NCBI GenBank assembly: GCA_019321725.1
Contig: CM033116.1
Coordinates: 10,496,841-10,560,840 of the forward strand
Reading direction: 5' to 3'
Length of the DNA: 64,000 bases
Source: Paulownia fortunei
Taxonomy: Eukaryota; Streptophyta; Magnoliopsida; Lamiales; Paulowniaceae
Under the pieces are notes generated by a model that made no database searches, was not told the origin of the DNA, and worked only from the letters and a program-made list of their open reading frames with translations. The position numbers and the translations under genes are program-made. Below are positions 50,801 to 61,234 of this stretch, piece by piece; the first letter of the stretch is position 1, and every line of letters starts with the position of its first letter.

Positions 50801-51180
50801 CTAGGTACATTGGTATTTTGCATTACTGAGAGAATTGGGGATATTGCGTGTAAACTCGACCTCTTTGTATCGATGTCTCGAGTTTACAATGTTTCATGTG
50901 TTCATTTTAAGGAAGTATATCATGAATCTATATTATTTATTGAAAATGAACCAATAGAACTAAATTGAGGTTGGAGATATGAAGAAAGACCTATAGATAT
51001 TTTAGAAACGGATGTAAAGTAACTTCAAAATGAGAATATTTCATTAGTTAAAGTACTGAGCAGAAGTCAATCAACAGAAGAAACTATTTGGAAAAGGAAG
51101 CATAAAATGATAATTAAATATCTAGAGTTTTTTGTGGTAAGTAAAATTTCAGGGACGAAATTTTAATAAAGAGGGAAGGA
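47832..51180 (+). pseudogene. Gypsy pol remnant of element B (RT, integrase)
   Basis: It is collinear with the interior of A. The RT core VIFIDDILLC is at 48959-48988 (FIDD 48965-48976), followed by the same TGA stop as in A (49007-49009). In the integrase part, GQSEQ at 50386-50400 retains the catalytic Glu (50395-50397) that A has lost, then shares A's TAG (50407-50409). The C-terminal module at 50780-50968 has TERIGDIA and VYNVSCVHF, frame-shifted. Upstream gag and protease are not recognisable. The purine tract is at 51168-51180. Confidence 0.8.
47834..47845 (+). other. Primer-binding site of element B
   Basis: TAGTATTAGAGC sits two bases after the LTR end. It is TGGTATCAGAGC with two transitions, so reverse transcription from this copy would be impaired. 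Confidence 0.85.
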
Positions 51181-54114
51181 TGTAATACCCAATCCTCACA
51201 CTATTCACTTTGCTAATGTGATTCATGCATTGTATGCTACTTATATGCTAATTTGCATTAACATTAACATGACATCTTATATAGCATTTTAATCGTTAGA
51301 CCTCTAATGCTATCACATGATATTAGTGATTGAAATCTTATAACTTAATTAAGAAATTCATTATTTAGATAAGAGAAAGAATAGATTGATCAATCTATTG
51401 GATATTCATAGGTTATATGTTATAATTTTAGAATTAATTAAAGGTATTACTAGTAAGCCAATATGTTTCAATTCAACTAGATCAAGGTATTTTGAAGGTA
51501 TACATCTATAAACTAATAATACTTGGGATATTAAATATGATATAATTTGATTTAAGTGTCATATTTCAAGGTCCATATATACATATGATTTTATAAATGA
51601 AAACTAGACAATCTATTTAAGAATCGAATATCAATCGATTTAAAGATCGAATGAATGGTTAAGAAATTAAGGTAGAATTTAATAAAGAAAGAAAGAAATG
51701 CTGAGAAACACCAGATTAGAGATGTATAAGTTGTGTATAATATCAGATTTAAACCACCATTTGACACCTTAAGTTTTGCCACCTTATGCTTTCTTATTAA
51801 GCTTAAGCTAACACCTCAAACCCTTCACCTTTAAGCCACGACCAGACCCTCATTTTAGCCATTTTCAGCTTCCAAACACATACCTTAAGGTCTCTAAGTG
51901 ATCCAAATTGATTCCAAGTTGAAATAAAAGCAGGAAAAGCAAAGGAAAAGTGATTGCCATCAAGTTTAACCTCAAAATCTACATAGGTAACACTTACTAC
52001 AGTTTTGCCTTTGGTTTTCAAATTATTCTGAATGGGTTTATTGTTTATTAAGCTTTCAATATATCTTAAAAAAGTGTTAGGAAGTTTTTAGTTAGACTTT
52101 GGTGCACAAAGAAAGGATTTTTGATGACAAACACTTAATAGGAAATACTTGTAGCAGAAACTGTCACCTTACTATTTTCTTGTGTTTTAGGCTTCAAAAG
52201 TACATGCTATGTTGAATTAAACCTATAATTATTACCATTTACATGTCCATATATGAGTTAAAGTTTCATTGGTTATAAATTGCAATAGGGCATGATATTG
52301 AAGAGATGCTCAAAACTGTTACCATTGAATTTGAGATTCTGTCATGTGTGAAGGGGACTGGTTTTGTAGCATTAAATCTATTAGTTTTGGTAAGAATATA
52401 ACCTGGGTATCTCTTTGTATATTTTATCTAAGTGTGTTAAAATGTTTGGAGTGATTACACGTAAGGGTGACAAAACCATTAATGTTATGAAGTGCACAAA
52501 ACTGTCACGGTAGGAAAAATCTATTTCAATATGCTGTGAAAGGAGCTGAACTTGGAAAGCTATATCCATGATTTTTAGATATTCTATGACTTTGTTACAT
52601 TGTTTTGGCTGTTATCTAGGTGTGATAAAAATTGGGGAGTGAATGAATATGTCTATGGATTCAAAATCATCATGTAAATTAATGTGACAACAAAAAAATG
52701 TGAAATTGTGAATCTATCCCATTTGGTTCATTAACATGTTCCAACATATATGTGGTGCATTTGATCCCTAAGATTTAGGGGATGTTATAAGAATTATAAT
52801 ACATCAATTAAATGAGGTTATTATACATTTAAGATATGGAACAAAAGTGCGTAGAAGGTTGTATTCGGTTATAGTGTCTAAGTGGTAAGGTTGTTTAGTT
52901 AAATTAAGATTCAAGATCTTTATACTACATTAGGTACAATGAACTTGTTAATTGAGGATGGATGATTGATGTCTTGTATTTTTACAGATTGTTTCACATC
53001 TAGGGTTGGGGAGTAATACTTAAGAAACCTAGAAGTAACACACAACCGATCAAAGGTAAATAAAGATTCATTTGCAACTACAATGCATAGATATAGTAAA
53101 TATGTGATTTATATGTAATATCATAGATCCTATGTGTATGGCAGATGGCACGTATTACTATCATTTATATCCATTGAGCATACATACTTGGGCATTGGCA
53201 CATGCATGCATCACATACGAGCATTGTGATAAACCTTGCATTGCATGACATGATTTGAGAAAGGAAAATATTTTTGCTGACCGCTACTAGTGCACTGAAG
53301 CATGCATGAATTTGCATAGTTGTATGCATAAATATGCAGGTTTGCGTGCATGGATTTGCATGCTTATATGATTATTGGTCATTGGATTATGGCGGTGTGC
53401 GGAGGTTTTTTCGAGTGCATGGGATAGTAGCATTGGTCAGGGGCCCAAGAAAGAAATTATTTTGAGAGAAATATTTTGATGCATGGAATTGTATTGTGGG
53501 CATAGCATTTTGAGATGCATGACTTGATATTGTGGATTATTCTTTGACATGCATAATCTTTACTTGTTGAACGTTAGCTCATATAGTTTATGCATTGCAG
53601 GTGAGTTTAGTCATACTTGATACCATGGACTTACTGGGCAAGCCATTGGGTTCCTACAGGTTATGAAGATCAGTGTACATGGATGATGACCTACTGAGTT
53701 ATGTTGTGGGCATATTCTAATATTTACAATCATTATTATTGTGTAAAGTATTATCCATATGTAAAGGGTTACAAAATTCAAAATGTCCTTACTTCTTCTG
53801 AAAGTATAGGCTATTATTTTAATTTTTGAGTCAATCGTATTATAACTTTGGAATGTCGTGTTCTATATAACTCTTGAATTTTTATAGTAAATAAGTATGA
53901 GAATAGTGTGACTATGATGGGTGTTGTGTTTTTATATAAACGATGATATTTTATATATAGGGTTATATGTGAAAAAATATTTTACTGTTTTCTCAAAGTG
54001 CTACATTTGAAAAAAAATGAATATATATATATATATACACATGCACACACATGTGTTATCTTGTCAAAATTATTGCTATATCAATATCTATATTTAGTGT
54101 TGGGGGGTGTTACA
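51181..54114 (+). repeat. 3' LTR of element B
   Basis: It starts TGTAATACCCAATCC directly after AGAGGGAAGGA and ends GGGGGTGTTACA. At 2934 bp it is slightly longer than the 5' LTR. Many point differences and indels between the two LTRs show an old insertion. A TA-dinucleotide tract lies at 54018-54036. Confidence 0.88.
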
Positions 54115-54182
54115 CTTTTTGCTTATCTCAATTCAATTCTAGATATATTTAAATCTCATTTTCGTTATTACTCACACCAACA
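54115..54182 (+). repeat. 3' tip of copia C 5' LTR
   Basis: GCTTATCTCAATTCAATTCT and ATATTTAAATCTC match the end of the 3' LTR (58709-58768), finishing CACCAACA at 54182. No primer-binding site follows; inverted gag begins immediately. Confidence 0.8.
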
Positions 54183-54600
54183 ATCTTAAGACAGATTAGC
54201 TCATCACTATCTTAGAATCAACCATCTTGAAGTCCATAAACTTTCCGACCATGATTTTCTTCAAGCCGATATCCTTAATTATGTACTTCTTTTCAAGAGA
54301 TTCCTACAATGCCTTCATTATTTGATCAAATAATACACATTATATAATATGTTATCTAGTCTATTAAGGATGTAATTCCTGCATAGGAAGTCTATATGAC
54401 TCTATGTATCAAAGGCAGCTTATTTCTGGAGATCTTTTTATTCTTTTGAACATTAGGGGCATCTTCAGTAAGAATCTCATCAAGTTCATGGTGGTGAGAT
54501 AGAACAACATCTTTTGCTGCCATCTCTTGAAATTAGCTCCGATAAATTTCTTTGGTTTCTCTTGCCAGGACAAGAAAAGATAGTGTCTATAGACATATCG
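54183..54600 (-). pseudogene. Copia gag fragment in inverted orientation
   Basis: Minus-strand translation from about 54600 gives KPKKFIGANFKRWQQKMLFY and LTTMNLMRFLLK (54480-54580), then after stops HIDFLCRNYILNRLDN and SLEKKYIIKD...GKFMDFKMVDSK down to 54185. This is the N-terminal and central part of copia gag (UBN2/DUF4219-like). It ends next to the LTR tip and abuts plus-strand protease at about 54600-54630. Orientation is opposite to pol in the same element. Confidence 0.85.
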
Positions 54601-54606
54601 TACATT

Positions 54607-57483
54607 ATGCTCTCGATTGTTGTGTTTGAAGTCAACTTGGTGGATAACCCAAGAGAATGGTGGTTTGGCATAGGAGCTACGCTCCACATTTGATCGGATA
54701 AGGAGATGTTCTCCATATACATTTTGATTAATGGAAGAAAGTTGTTCATGGTCAACTCATCAACTTCTAACATTGTTGAATTGGGCAAAGTGGTATTGAA
54801 GATGACATTAGGCAAGGAGTTGACACTCGGTGATGTACTGCATGTTTCACTTATCCGAAAAATTTTAGTATTTGGTTCACTACTTGTCAAGAGTGGGTTT
54901 AGGCTAGTATTTGAATCCAATAAATTTGTACTGACAAAAAATAATCAATTTGTAGTTAAGGGATATGTAGCCAAAGAGCTGTTTAAAATGAATGTAATGC
55001 TTGTACTTAAAACTTTTAAAAGCAATAAAAGTTTACCTTTTGTTTACTTGCTTGAGTCTTCTTCTTTGACATAATAAATTAGGTTGTGTTAATCGGGCTT
55101 ATTTTAGAAAATTGATAGGTTTAGACCTTATACCTAAATTTGATACTGATGATAAACACAAATGCGAGAATTGTGTTGAAGCTAAGTTTGCTAAGAAACC
55201 TTTTAGTTTAGTTGAAAGGAGTAGAAAACCTCTAAACTTGATACATGGTGATATATGTGATTTAAAGTTTGTTCAAAGCTGAGATGGTAAAAAGTATTTT
55301 ATTACCTTCATTAATGATCACACTGGATATTGCTATATATATATTAACTAAGTAGTAAAGATGAGACTTTGAATGCTTTTATCACTTATAAAATGAAGTT
55401 GAAAATCAACTTGGCGGGACAATTAAGGTACTAAGATCCGTTGGAGGTTGAGAATATAATTCATCATTATTTGATGAATTATGTGCTAAGTTTGATATTA
55501 TTCACCAAACTACAGCTCCATACACTCCCCATCAATATGGAGTAGCTGAGAAAAAAAATTAGAACTCTTAAGAACATGATTAATGCCATGCTTATTAGTT
55601 TTGGATTACCTCAAAACTTGTGGGGGAAAACTGTGATGATAGCTAACTCTACTTTAAATAGAGTTCCTCACAAGAAGACTATATTAATACCTTATGAAAT
55701 GTGGAAATGGCGAATGCCTTCCTACAAATACTTGAAAGTGTGGGGGTATTTAGCTAAAGTAGCTATACCACATCCTAAAAAGTTCAAGTTAAGTCCTAAA
55801 ACTGTTGATTGCACTTTTGTTGGATATGCAATGAATAGTAGTGCATACAAGTTTTTGGTACATAATTCTGATATAAGTGATATTCAAGTGAACACAATCA
55901 TTGAATCCAGATATGCTGAATTGTTTGAAGATGTGTTCCCTTTCTAAAAAAGATATTCAAGAGAATACTCAAAAGAGAATGCATAAAGAGAGCTAAAGTA
56001 GCTAAGCCCTTTAATCTAGATTTTATAACATATATGATTCTGAATGAACCTCAAACTTTTAACGGGGCTATGTCTAGTACAAAAACTCTATTTTGGAATA
56101 CGAATAGCGAATTGAATCCATTCTAGGTAATAGTACCTTGTAACTGATTGATCTTCCCTTGAGAACAAAACTAATTAGATGCAAATGGATTTTTAAGAAG
56201 TTAATGGCCGATTGTTCAATTGATAAATATAAGACTAGACTTGTTGCCAAGGGATATTGTCAAAAATAAGGTATTAACTATTTTGAAATTTATTCATTGA
56301 TAATAAGGATTTCGTTAATTCAAATCTTTATAGCCATAACAGCCTTGTATGATTTGTACATACATCAGGTAGATGTGAAAATTGTGTTTTTGAATAGTGC
56401 TCCAAATGAAGAAATTTACAAGGAGCAACTTGAAAGCTTAAAAATAAAAGGACAAGAACACAAAATATATAGACTTGTCAAATCTCTTTATGATTTAAGC
56501 AAGCACCTAAGCAATAACACGAAAAGTTTGATAGTGTCATGATAAGAAATGAGTTCCTCATAAATGAGTGTGATAAATGTGTTTATTCCAAGAAATTTGG
56601 AGAATCACATGTACTTGTATATCTTTATGTAGATGACATGCTCATATTAGAAACTAATATGGACGTCATCAATAAGATAAAGAAAATGCTCACCAATAAC
56701 TTTGATATGAAAGATATGGGTGAGGCTGATCTGATCTTGGGAATGAAGATCTCTAGAACACTATATCATTATTTCAATCACATTATGTTGATAAAGTGGA
56801 TAAGAGATTTAAGTTCCATGGTATTAAAGAGACAAATAACCTATTTATACCGCATATTATTCTTTACAAGAATATTAAAAATTAAAAACAGCAGTTAGAA
56901 TATTCCTAAATCAATGGAAGCCTAATGTACTTAATGGATTGTACAAGGCCAGACATAACTTATGTTGTAAGTAACCTAAGTAGATCTACAAGTAACCCAA
57001 GTAATGAACACTGGAGTGCATTACTTAGAGTATTGGGATACTTAAAAAAATCAAGGAGTACACATTACACTATGGAAAATATCCTCCAATCATTGAAGGA
57101 TATAGTGATGTGAATTGGATTTTACAACTAGTGGCTATGTATTTGTTCTTGGTGGTGGTACTACATCGTAGAAATCTTCTAAGCAAACAAGTATAGCTTG
57201 TTCCACTATGAAATCTAAGTTTATAGCTTTAGATAAAGTGGGAGAAAAAGAGGAATGATTAACACATTTCATAGAAGATATTCTAATATAGCCAAAACTG
57301 GTGCCAACAATATGCATTTATTGTGATAACCAAGCTACTATAGCTAGGGTATGCCGAAAATATAATACTGTTAGACAGTTACTCTCTAATGGACCTATAT
57401 CAATTGATTTTGTAAAATCAAATAATAACCTAGCAGATCTGTTTACTAAGAGGTTATTAAGAGAGCGTATAGACTACGCATAA
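54607..57483 (+). pseudogene. Copia pol remnant (protease, integrase, RT, RNase H)
   Basis: Protease: WWFGIGATLH, where the catalytic Asp of the DTGA motif is Gly (54667-54669), then TGA at 54691-54693. A long open stretch to 55074 holds GKELTLGDVLHVSLIRK. Pre-integrase zinc finger: HKCENCVEAKFAKKPF near 55150-55205. Integrase: GLPQNLWGKTV and PSYKYLKVWGYLAKVAIP (55576-55947). RT: HQVDVKIVFLN near 56365 and LYVDDMLIL, with the YVDD motif at 56626-56637. RNase H: RPDITYVVSNLSRS (56950) and CDNQATIARV...SIDFVKSNNNLADLFTKR (57320-57455), with about 15 residues missing after ATIARV. Multiple stops and frameshifts throughout; dead. Confidence 0.87.
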
Positions 57484-58090
57484 AGAAAAATATATTTAAA
57501 GCCTAAATAATGAACAAGTCATTTTAATTGAAACCTAACCTAGCGACTGGAGATCTCATGGATTAGGTTCATTAGGAAAACAAAGTTACGAATGACTCAA
57601 TTGGAAGCACTTAGAAATTTAATTCCTTTCTATTTTCTAGGATGCAATAAGTGCGGCCTACAAAGCAGTTATGGATAAGCATTATTTTTAATGATGACTA
57701 TATTTTGTAAAAGTACAAGTGGAGTATAGTAGGATACTCTTTATAAAATATCACCTATGTGAGTGTGAACATAGCCGGTTCTTCGAGAATTATGATAGGC
57801 AAATTCTCTAAAACACTTGCAAAACCCAAGAGAGTCCATGGCCGAAATAATGAACACAATAGAGAATCAAACTTGATATGAAAGTTAATGTGTGGAGCCT
57901 ATTGATTGGGCTTGTAATAAAGATTGACAATTCAAAACTTAGAGTTCACTGATTAGCCAAGTGAGTTCGATAGGCTTTTACTATGGAAGGTTCAAAGCAA
58001 AAGCTATCTATCTTGATGCACTATCTTTCAAATAATATTCTTTTTTATCTTTCTTGTTTCGTACCTACTTATTCCATCTACATAGGGGAT

Positions 58091-58768
58091 TGTTGGGATA
58101 AATGGGGTGAATTGAAAAAACTCTCCAATTTGTTGAAAAGCTTCCAAGCTTGAAAAGATGTTTTCAATTGAATGAAAAGCTTTTAAGCTTGAAAAGCTGC
58201 CTAATGAATATGAACGGTTTCAAGGGTGAGTTGTAATTATTCACTAATGTTGAAGGGGCACGATGAATACACACATTCATTCATACGTAAGAGGTCCATG
58301 GTAAGGGTTGTGAACCTTTATGATGGGATATGATATGAACCACTAGATTGAAGCGATATCTTAAAAGATGCAATCTAGCAGTCCAAATTGTTTTTAACCA
58401 AAGGACATGACCAATTACGATATGACACTTAGAAATCTATAAATAGACACCCTCTCATTCTATTTTTTCCATCCCAAATAATTCAAGTTAGTGTTTTATT
58501 CTCTCTCACTCTCTTATAGTCTTCTAAAAAAATCTTTAATTATTTCCGAGCTCCTTGCTATTCTTTGAAGAAGAATATAGTCAAGTTTTTTGTTCGATAG
58601 TGCTGTATTAATCTTGTAAGAAGTGTTGTATTTTGGGAGACAGACGTCCTAGTTCCAATAGCACCAGCGTAGAGGATGAAATTTGTCTTAAGCAAATTAG
58701 TTTTATGTTTATCTCACTTCAGTTCTGGATATATTTAAATCTCCTTTTCGACACTACTCACACCAATA
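58091..58768 (+). repeat. 3' LTR of copia C
   Basis: It starts TGTTGGGATAAATGGGG after a purine run and ends CACCAATA at 58768 (the sibling ends CACCAACA). 678 bp. TCTATAAATAGACA near 58436 is a good TATA box for the element. AGACAGACGTCC near 58640 and the AATTCAAG region are shared with the minus-strand LTR at 44505. Confidence 0.85.
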
Positions 58769-59269
58769 TATGCCACATGTAAGTGAATTCCAATGTAATA
58801 CTCGCTGAAATTCTCTCATGTGCGTGTCACACCTAATTTTGAAGGGTATTATCTTTAACTTATATTAAGGTTATCTTACTTTGCCACTCAAATTTTACAT
58901 AGTTTCTCACTTACCACTTTTAAAAACACATCCACAAAATATGTATATATGTGTATTTTATCTCTTTTTCTATTACTCATTCAAAAAAATTAATAAAAAA
59001 AATTAATACTTATTTTAGTAAAAAGAATAATTGCTTTAATTGTTAAAACATTTTAAGAAACAAGAGGAATTAAGAAATTAGATTTCTTGAAACGTGGCAA
59101 GAAGTAAAAAAATAAAAAGATTGATTTCTTGATTAAGAAAATTAATTTTTTGATCAAGTTTTCAAGATTTCTTGATGAGATCAAGAAATCAAGAATTCTT
59201 GATAAGATCAAGAAATTAAGAAATCAAGATTTTATGAAAACTTTGAATTCTTGGACAACACAAAAAATG
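58769..59269. other. Spacer with AT-rich palindromes
   Basis: No gene or LTR was recognised. At 59166-59190, GATTTCTTGAT and ATCAAGAAATC form a perfect 11-bp-arm hairpin. It overlaps a perfect 16-bp palindrome ATCAAGAATTCTTGAT at 59188-59203. The AAGAAAT/ATTTCTT words run from about 59085 to 59235. Confidence 0.6.
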
Positions 59270-60831
59270 GGGTTGCTGACCACCCAACATGTAATGTCTG
59301 ATGGGCTGTTGGCTGATCGGTGTTGGGTCCAAGCCAAGTAGTAGGTCGTGTAGGCGCCGCAGTGCCTGTCGACCACCTGATGGGCAGCAGCCTTGAGTTG
59401 TTGTCCTATCCCGTCTCGTTACGTAATTGTTATGTGAAATTTTTAGTTTTTTTATTTTGAAATTAAATTTTAATTTTAATTTTTAAAAAATTATTTTTCA
59501 TAAAAACTCCCAAATTTGAAAGAAATTGCACGTAACATAATCGATAAATTTGTATGTTTTAATTATCATGTGATGATTTATGTTAAGCATGTTAGTTGGT
59601 TGATCGTGGAGCCTAGGTTAATGTGATTGATTTAATTTCATGCATAATTGGTTATTTTTTGGTTTTATTAAAATGAGGCCTGCGACTCTCACCTTTTTCT
59701 ATTTTATTCTTGATGTACTTCTATCTCCCTCCTATATACCTTTCCTTAGAACTGTTTCAAGATTTTTGGTAGTTTTAGCAAATGTAATGAGAGTAGAATT
59801 AGGCGGTGAGGTCAATCTTTTTGTAATTTAATGGACATTACAAGAAGATAGAATAAAGATGGAGGAAAAAATAAGAAATCAAGGCCTATGAATATATGGG
59901 ATATATTTATATAAAAGATAGATCTATTTGTATTTTAATTATCACCCTTAAATTGACCTTGATCCACTTTGGCTCGAGTGGATTGCATAGGATTAAAAAC
60001 TCATGATCATCTATTTATTTTAGTATGTATGTGATGCAGGCTACATTTATTTAATACTTTCTTATGATGTATGCTTGTCATTGTTAGGATAGTGAACATT
60101 ATATAAATAAGAAAAGAAAATGATGAGATCTTACATACTAAATCTAGTATGACCTTCACTTGGAAAAAGTTGAGAACCTTGATTATTGCGATATCAAGCA
60201 TAAATTGGCAATATTAAATAGGACCCAATTGTCCATGCCTTCCATTGATAGTAGTTGCATGCCAATACGCTCACATTTAGTCCGTTGGCCACAAGTTATG
60301 GGATGTGCTAAATGTTGACAAGCTATGACCACTACTAAGCATTGTGATGCCTATGGGGTGGACTCATCTTTATTGTTGGCCACAAGTTATGGGACATTTA
60401 GATGCTCCATCTATATAGATGTTTGATGGGTAATATTTGACACTTAGTATCATATGGGCTCATAAAATTGGGGTGTATAGGAAGATGTGAGGCAAAGTAG
60501 CTTCAAGGTTGCATGAGATGTAATTGCTAATGTTGTTAACTACCTTTTAGTTTTATCATATGGGCTCATAAAATTAGGGTGTATATCAAGACTAATTAGA
60601 CCTTAAGCCCACTAGAAAACTGGATTTCCCAAATTTCCATCTAAAGGGTGATAGGATTTGAATAAAACAGTGAGAGACATTTATGATTAAAGACCAAAAT
60701 GGATATTAATAGAATGAATGCTAAATTTTCTGCCTTATATAGGATAATAGTTATTGCTAGTAATTCCACTTAAGATAATCTGGACAAAGAAACAAACTTA
60801 CCAGCTCAATCTATCTGAAATGATAGATGTT

Positions 60832-60873
60832 TGTCACTATTGCAGATATTTAGGGCATAGAAAGAGGAAGTGC
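60832..60873 (+). pseudogene. Gag zinc knuckle of copia element E
   Basis: CHYCRYLGHRKRKC is a complete CX2CX4HX4C motif, as in copia gag nucleocapsid regions. It is followed by a stop and by sequence without a continuous frame. The preceding gag body (60600-60830) is too decayed to recognise. Confidence 0.78.
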
Positions 60874-61234
60874 AAGTATTGACTTGCTTAGTTGAATTAG
60901 AAGGGGTTCTAATTCAAGTTTACACTATGTTGATATCAACCATTAAGGTTGATAATTTTTTCTTGAGAAGAAAATGAAGATTAAGACAAAGGATGATCCT
61001 TAAGCTTGAGATTAAAGCAAGAGTTTCTTTATTGGCTATAGGAATGATCCACTTGACTCTAGATGGAATTAGGATAGTCTTAGTTATTTGTCTTTGCTAC
61101 ATTGATAAATGAACTATACGATCCCAAAATTCCATGCTATATAATCAACAAAGTAAATTAGAATTAGATAATCAAACAGTGCATACTTGTGGTAAACTAG
61201 ATTAGGTTATATCTCTAAAGAAAGAGTTCACAAG

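Larger units (their letters stand above)
45009..54114 (+). mobile_element. Ty3/gypsy LTR retrotransposon B, full length but dead
   Basis: 5' LTR 45009-47831, PBS, interior 47832-51180, purine tract, 3' LTR 51181-54114. This is sister to element A with the same short interior (3349 bp against 3355 bp). The 5-bp flanks CTCAC (45004-45008) and CTTTT (54115-54119) do not match, so no target duplication is seen, and the left and right neighbours are different, oppositely oriented copia pieces. The element or its neighbourhood was therefore rearranged after insertion. Confidence 0.9.
54115..58768 (+). mobile_element. Ty1/copia retrotransposon C, rearranged
   Basis: The order is the plus-strand LTR tip (54115-54182), gag on the minus strand (54183-54600), plus-strand protease, integrase, RT and RNase H (54607-57483), a purine-rich junction CATAGGGGAT, and the 3' LTR 58091-58768. 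The gag inversion and the missing PBS make it nonfunctional. Pol domain order (protease-integrase-RT-RNase H) is diagnostic for copia. Confidence 0.88.

Noticed and set aside
54486..54920. 144-residue minus-strand frame over the gag/protease junction of copia C
   Set aside because: Gag is read in a different minus-strand frame and protease on the plus strand. This frame matches neither.
59129..59341. Plus-strand frame over the palindrome cluster
   Set aside because: The lysine/isoleucine-rich peptide comes from repeated ATCAAGAAAT words.
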